Positions 58,371 through 64,000 of a stretch of 64,000 nt of DNA are shown here, in pieces. This DNA is from Streptomyces eurythermus (lineage in GTDB: Bacteria > Actinomycetota > Actinomycetes > Streptomycetales > Streptomycetaceae). Within the stretch, counting starts at the first letter, position 1, and each line of letters starts with the position of its first letter. Location: NCBI RefSeq assembly GCF_014649115.1, contig NZ_BMSK01000021.1, forward strand, positions 1 through 64,000. The letters run 5' to 3'. The position numbers and the translations under genes are program-made. The notes under the pieces are model-generated. The model worked only from the letters and a program-made list of their open reading frames with translations. It ran no database searches and was not told where the DNA came from.

Positions 58371-59519
58371 TCACGCGCTGAAGCGGTGGATCGTCGTCGT
58401 CCGGTACGTCTGGCCGGGGCGCAGCACCGTCGACGGGAACGCCGGCTGGTTCGGCGAGTCCGGGAAGTGCTGCGTCTCCAGGCACAGCGCGTCGCCCTGC
58501 CGGTAGGTGTGGCCCGAGGTGCCGGTGAGCGTACCGTCGAGGAAGTTGCCGGAGTAGAACTGGAGCCCCGGCTGGTCGGTGGCGATCTTCAGGGTGCGGC
58601 CGGAGTGCGGGTCGCGCAGGGTCGCGATGTGCTCGGGCCGCGCCGTGATCCCCTTGTCCAGCACCCAGTTGTGGTCGTACCCCTTGGCCAGCACGAGCTG
58701 CTCGTGGCCCGCCCGCAGGTCCCGGCCGATGGGCTTGGCGTGCCGGAAGTCGAACGGGGTGCCCGCGACCTTGGCCAGCTCCCCGGTGGGGATGAGCCCG
58801 GAGTCGGTCGGGGTGTAGCGGGCGGCGGCGATGGACAGCTCGTGGTCCTCGATGCCGCCGCTGCCCTCGCCGGCCAGGTTCCAGTAGACGTGGCTGGTGA
58901 GGTTGACGACGGTGGCCTTGTCGGTGGTCGCCTTGTAGTCGATGCGCCAGTCCCCGTGCCGGGTGAGGGTGTACGTCACCCGCGTGCGCAGCGTGCCCGG
59001 GTAGCCCATCTCGCCGTCGGCGCTGGTGTAGCGCAGCCGCAGGCCGACGTCCGTGCCCTCGGTGAACGGCTCGACGTCCCACACGCGCTTGTCGAAGCCC
59101 TTGGCGCCGCCGTGCAGGCTGTTGTCGCCGTCGTTCACGTCGAGCTGGTACGGCTTGCCGTCGAGGGTGAACCGGCCGGCGTCGATGCGGTTGCCGTAGC
59201 GGCCGATCAGCGCGCCGAAGTACGGGCTCTTCGCCGCGTAGTCGGCGAGGTTGTCGAAACCGGCGACCACGTTGGCGTACCGGCCGTGCCGGTCGGGGAG
59301 TTGCAGGGTCTGGACGACACCGCCGTAGGAGAGCACCTTCATCCGGGTGCCGCCGTTCTCCAGCGACCAGCGGTGGACCTCGGTGCCGTCGGCGAGCGTG
59401 CCGAAGTGTTCCTTCACCGGCTTCCTTCCCGGGGCCGCGTGTGCCGTGCCGCCGAGCGTGGTGGCGGCCAGGCCCGCCGCGGCTGCTCCCGCGATGACCG
59501 TGCGTCTGTTCAGTTCCAT
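58371..59519 (-). CDS. galM: Tat-exported aldose 1-epimerase (mutarotase)
   Basis: The protein has 382 residues; the N-terminus MELNRRTVIAGAAAAGLAAT is a twin-arginine signal. GalM marks: LIGRYGNRIDAGRFTLDG, NSLHGGAKGFDKRVWDV (His), NLTSHVYWNLAGEG (catalytic His) and QFYSGNFLDGT with the catalytic Glu in CLETQHFPDSPN. It interconverts alpha and beta anomers, useful before uptake. It follows the sugar permease gene by 25 bases, last of the importer operon. Confidence 0.92.
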   Translation of the reverse strand: MELNRRTVIAGAAAAGLAATTLGGTAHAAPGRKPVKEHFGTLADGTEVHRWSLENGGTRMKVLSYGGVVQTLQLPDRHGRYANVVAGFDNLADYAAKSPYFGALIGRYGNRIDAGRFTLDGKPYQLDVNDGDNSLHGGAKGFDKRVWDVEPFTEGTDVGLRLRYTSADGEMGYPGTLRTRVTYTLTRHGDWRIDYKATTDKATVVNLTSHVYWNLAGEGSGGIEDHELSIAAARYTPTDSGLIPTGELAKVAGTPFDFRHAKPIGRDLRAGHEQLVLAKGYDHNWVLDKGITARPEHIATLRDPHSGRTLKIATDQPGLQFYSGNFLDGTLTGTSGHTYRQGDALCLETQHFPDSPNQPAFPSTVLRPGQTYRTTTIHRFSA

Positions 59520-59544
59520 GGGTGCGGCTCTCGCTTTCTGGTGC

Positions 59545-60782
59545 TTACGAACCGGACTTGCGCTTGTTCCACACGTCGAACCCGACCGCCACGAGCAGGG
59601 CCAGGCCCTTGATGACCTGCTGCCAGTCGGTGCCGACGCTCAGGAGGTTCATGCCGTTGTTCAGCACGCCGAGGACCAGACCGCCGATGATGGCGCCGAG
59701 GACGGTGCCGACACCGCCGCTCATGGACGCGCCGCCGATGAACGAGGATGCGATGGCCTCGAGTTCGAAGTTGACGCCGGCCTTCGGGGAGGCCGCGTTC
59801 AGCCGGGCGGCGACCACCAGACCCGCCAGGGCCGCGAGCACGCCCATGTTCAGGAAGACGTAGAAGGTGACCTTCTTGTCCTTCACGCCGGACAGCTTGG
59901 CCGCCGGCAGGTTGCCGCCGATGGCGTAGATGTGCCGGCCGAAGACCGCGTTGCGCATGACGTAGCCGTAGCCGACGACCAGCACGCCGAGGACGATCAG
60001 CACGATCGGGGTGCCCTTGTAGCTGGCGAGCAGCAGGGTGATGACGAGGATCGCGGCGACCAGCGCGGTCAGCTTGAGCAGGAACAGCCGGGTCGGCAGG
60101 ACGTCCAGGGAGAACTCCTGCTGGCGGCGGCGGTCCCGGAACTCCTGCCACACCACGGCCGCGATCAGCACCAGCCCGAGCAGCAGGGTGAGGTTGTGGT
60201 AGTTGGTGTTCGGGCCGACCTCGGGCAGGAAGCCGTTGCCGAGCTTCTGCAGGCCGTCGGGGAACGGGCCGAGGGTCTGGCCCTTGAGGAGGATCTCGGT
60301 CAGACCGCGGAAGAGGAGCATCCCGGCGAGGGTGACGATGAAGGACGGTATGCCGAGATAGGCGATCAGATAGCCCTGGATCGAACCCGCGGCGGCGCCC
60401 ACCAGCAGGCACAGCACCAGCGCCACGGGCCAGGACACCCCGTGCTGCACGGTCAGTACGGCCGCGAAGGCGCCGGTGAACGCGGTGAGCGAGCCGACCG
60501 ACAGGTCGATGTGCCCGGCGATGATGACCAGCATCATGCCGATCGCGAGGATCAGGATGTAGCTGTTCTGCAGCACCAGGTTGGAGACGTTGCGCGGCAG
60601 CAGCAGGTCCCCGTCGGTCCAGATCGCGAAGAGGACCACGATCAGGCCGAGCGCGATCAGCATGCCGTACTGGCGCATATTGCGGCGCAGGCCGGCCAGC
60701 ATCACGCCGAGCAGTCCGTCGGGGGCCGGTCCGCTCCCGCCCGGCGGCGCGGGGGCCGGGCTCTTGGCGGTCACATCCGTGC

Positions 60783-60786
<4 letters not shown>
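59545..60786 (-). CDS. mmsB: Monosaccharide ABC permease
   Basis: The protein has 413 residues, about ten to twelve helices, RbsC/XylH-like. AGHIDLSVGSLTAFTGA near residue 110 and FIGGASMSGGVGTVLGAIIG near 350 are the family motifs. The ATG overlaps the ATPase stop (ATGA). With MmsA and ChvE it forms a multiple-monosaccharide importer for sugars such as xylose, arabinose, galactose or glucose. Confidence 0.92.
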
Positions 60787-62333
<1,547 letters not shown>

Positions 62334-62367
62334 GGTCGTGCCTTTCACTCCGTAGGAAATGGGCGGG

Positions 62368-63477
62368 TCACTTCAGCTGGGACTCGGTGTAGTAACCGCC
62401 GTCGACCAGCACCTTCTGGTAGTTGGACTTGTCGACGCTGACCGGCTGGAGCAGGTAGGCCGGCACGACCTTGGCGCCGTTGTCGTACGTCTTGGTGTCG
62501 TTGACCTCGGGCTTCTTGCCCTTCAGGGACTCGTCCAGCATCGTGGCGGCGACCTCGGCGAGCTTGCGCAGGTCCTTGTAGACGGTCTGCGTCTGCTGCC
62601 CGGAGATGATCGACTTCACGGAGGCCAGCTCGGCGTCCTGGCCGGTGATGACCGGCAGCGGCTTGCTGCCCGAGCCGTAGCCGTCCGACTTCAGCGCGGA
62701 CAGGATGCCGATGGAGATGCCGTCGTACGGCGAGAGGACCGCGTCGACCCGGCCGGACTTGTACGACGAGGTGAGGATGTCCTCCATGCGCTTCTGCGCG
62801 GTGGTGCCGTCCCAGCGCAGGGTGACGACCTGGTTGAGCCGGGTCTGCCCGGACTTGACGACCAGCTGCTTCTTGTCGATGTACGGCTGGAGCACCTTCA
62901 TCGCCCCGCCGAAGAAGTACTTCGTGTTGTTGTCGTCGTTGGAGCCGGCGAACAGCTCGATGTTGAACGGGCCCTTCGCGCCCTTGTCCAGCCCGAGCTT
63001 GTTCACGATGTACGTGCCCTGGAGCGTGCCGACCTTCTCGTTGTCGAACGAGGCGTAGTAGTCGACGTTCTTGGTGCCGAGGATCAGCCGGTCGTAGGAG
63101 ATGACCGGGATGTTCGCGTCCGCGGCCTGCTGGAGCACGCTGTTCAGCGACTTGTTGTCGATCGCCGCGATGATCAGGCCCTTCACGCCCTGCGTGATGA
63201 GGTTCTCGATCTGCGAGACCTGGGTCTCCGGGTCGTCCTCGCCGTAGACCAGCTTGGTCTTGTAGCCCTTGGCCTGAAGGTCCTTGACGACGTTGTTGCC
63301 GTCGTTGATCCAGCGCTCGGAGGACTTGGTCGGCATGGCGATGCCGATGGTGGCGCCCTTGGCGTCACCGGACTTCTCCTTGCTGCCGCCTTCGCTGTTC
63401 TGGCCACAGGCGGTGAGGGCGAGCGCGAGCGAGGCGGCGCCGGCTATCGAGGCGAGGGCGGCTCTGCGGTTGTGCAT
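62368..63477 (-). CDS. chvE: Sugar-binding lipoprotein of the MmsAB importer
   Basis: The protein has 369 residues from the ATG at 63477. A lipobox (LALTACGQ) ends the signal peptide near residue 24. The periplasmic-binding fold of the ChvE/XylF type shows IGIAMPTKSSERWINDGNNV, GLIIAAIDNKSLNSVLQQAA, IPVISYDRLI, IELFAGSNDDNNTKYFFGGA and VLSPYDGISIGILSAL. ChvE homologues bind several monosaccharides. It starts 5 bases after the stop of the gene to its right, so probably the same operon. Confidence 0.93.
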   Translation of the reverse strand: MHNRRAALASIAGAASLALALTACGQNSEGGSKEKSGDAKGATIGIAMPTKSSERWINDGNNVVKDLQAKGYKTKLVYGEDDPETQVSQIENLITQGVKGLIIAAIDNKSLNSVLQQAADANIPVISYDRLILGTKNVDYYASFDNEKVGTLQGTYIVNKLGLDKGAKGPFNIELFAGSNDDNNTKYFFGGAMKVLQPYIDKKQLVVKSGQTRLNQVVTLRWDGTTAQKRMEDILTSSYKSGRVDAVLSPYDGISIGILSALKSDGYGSGSKPLPVITGQDAELASVKSIISGQQTQTVYKDLRKLAEVAATMLDESLKGKKPEVNDTKTYDNGAKVVPAYLLQPVSVDKSNYQKVLVDGGYYTESQLK

Positions 63478-63482
63478 GGGGA

Positions 63483-64000
63483 TCAGTCCTTGTCGTTCTC
63501 GTCGTGGGCAGGGGCGGACGCTTCTACGGGGAACCGGTTCAGGGAACCCGGCAGCCGGGAGCCGAGCGGCGCCATGTCGCCGTCCGCGCCGTGCCGGGCG
63601 AGCAGGTCCAGGGCGAGCCGGCCGCGCCGCACCCGCTCCCGGGCGGTGTCCAGGGTGAGGTCCCGCAGGTGGCGGCCCCACGGGTAGATGCCGGGCGCCT
63701 TGGACAGGCCGAACTTCAGGTACAGCGGGGCGCCGCGCCGGATCAGCTCGGCGACCTCGTACATCCGGACGTAGCCGCCGAGGTCGTCGGGGGCCTCGAT
63801 GTACATGTCCATCGGGGCGCCGGAGATCCGCCGGATCTCGGTGAGGTGGTCCAGCGTCAGATCGCTGGGCACGTTGACGGAGTCGGCGCCGAGCCGCTCG
63901 TACACGGCGTACGAGGCGGGGTTGACCGGGCCGATCAGCGCGGACACCTTCAGCGTGGTGTCGGCCGGGATGATGCCGGCGGTGCGGGCCCGGTGCAGGG
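63483..64000 (-). CDS. U32-peptidase-like TIM-barrel protein, C-terminal part
   Basis: The frame enters at the right edge and ends at 63483; about 171 residues are visible. Marks: KVSALIGPVNPASYAVYERL, GADSVNVPSDLTLDHLTEIR, PMDMYIEAPDDLGGYVRMYE and LYLKFGLSKAPGIYPWGRHL. The repeated strand-helix order and the GADSVNVP pattern suggest a TIM barrel similar to U32 peptidases, but I cannot see the catalytic part. It is immediately upstream of chvE in the sugar operon, so a role in sugar-acid metabolism is possible. Confidence 0.65.
   Translation of the reverse strand, partial: LHRARTAGIIPADTTLKVSALIGPVNPASYAVYERLGADSVNVPSDLTLDHLTEIRRISGAPMDMYIEAPDDLGGYVRMYEVAELIRRGAPLYLKFGLSKAPGIYPWGRHLRDLTLDTARERVRRGRLALDLLARHGADGDMAPLGSRLPGSLNRFPVEASAPAHDENDKD

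Overview
The window is 64 kb of very GC-rich actinobacterial chromosome, almost certainly Streptomyces. The signs are strong GC bias at third codon positions, SD-led GTG and TTG starts, Tat and LAXTG-type secreted proteins, rare TTA codons confined to a few genes, and a gene content that from memory resembles the mbl / matB / chvE-mmsAB part of the S. coelicolor chromosome (unverified). I see no rRNA, tRNA, transposase, phage or CRISPR locus.

Layout. 1-2.0 kb: a partial gene and two related secreted proteins, one with a LAETG sortase signal. 2.2-6.8 kb: amino-acid permease, M20 amidohydrolase and MFS exporter, the last behind a good promoter and a DasR-like operator. 7.1-10.3 kb: a partner-switching sensory set (STAS-ANTAR; STAS; MEDS-HATPase) split by a 1.1-kb repeat-rich gene-free stretch. 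10.4-11.4 kb: divergent MreB/Mbl. 11.7-19.5 kb: four tightly packed genes (Trypco1, trypsin-VMAP, MoxR AAA ATPase, 1503-residue vWA/pseudokinase/SARP-like protein) that form a vWA-MoxR-VMAP ternary conflict system. 19.8-28.2 kb: subtilase, fused acyl-CoA carboxyltransferase, MatB, ATP-grasp and SDR genes, then a 48-bp tandem array. 29.4-37.9 kb: IclR regulator, SMP-30 lactonase, a transporter/metallopeptidase pair, an ABC sugar importer and GH51 arabinofuranosidase. 37.9-43.3 kb: GH35 beta-galactosidase, Rrf2 regulator, a secreted miniprotein, intradiol dioxygenase and a DUF6624-like gene.

43.3-56.5 kb is accessory in character. Two degraded copies of one hypothetical gene pair lie as an inverted repeat around about 11.5 kb that holds an XRE-TPR regulator, GH43 arabinanase, a TrmB/LuxR regulator with a tiny repeat-bearing secreted peptide, two cell-wall hydrolases with almost identical C-terminal propellers, and a membrane NACHT-propeller ATPase with two TTA codons in its first nine codons. 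An 82-bp relic of cutA lies left of the NACHT gene and intact cutA lies right of it. 56.5-64 kb: cutA, a PLP aminotransferase whose Shine-Dalgarno lies in a perfect hairpin, a mutarotase, a complete MmsAB-ChvE sugar importer and a partial U32-like gene.

How the genes work together. The ABC importer and the arabinanase share a TTGACN-17-TACGGT promoter followed by the same operator-like element. A related half-element lies in front of the iclR gene, so an IclR-controlled arabinan/arabinose regulon is likely. The conflict candidates are the VMAP four-gene system and the NACHT protein, both apparently chromosomally settled.
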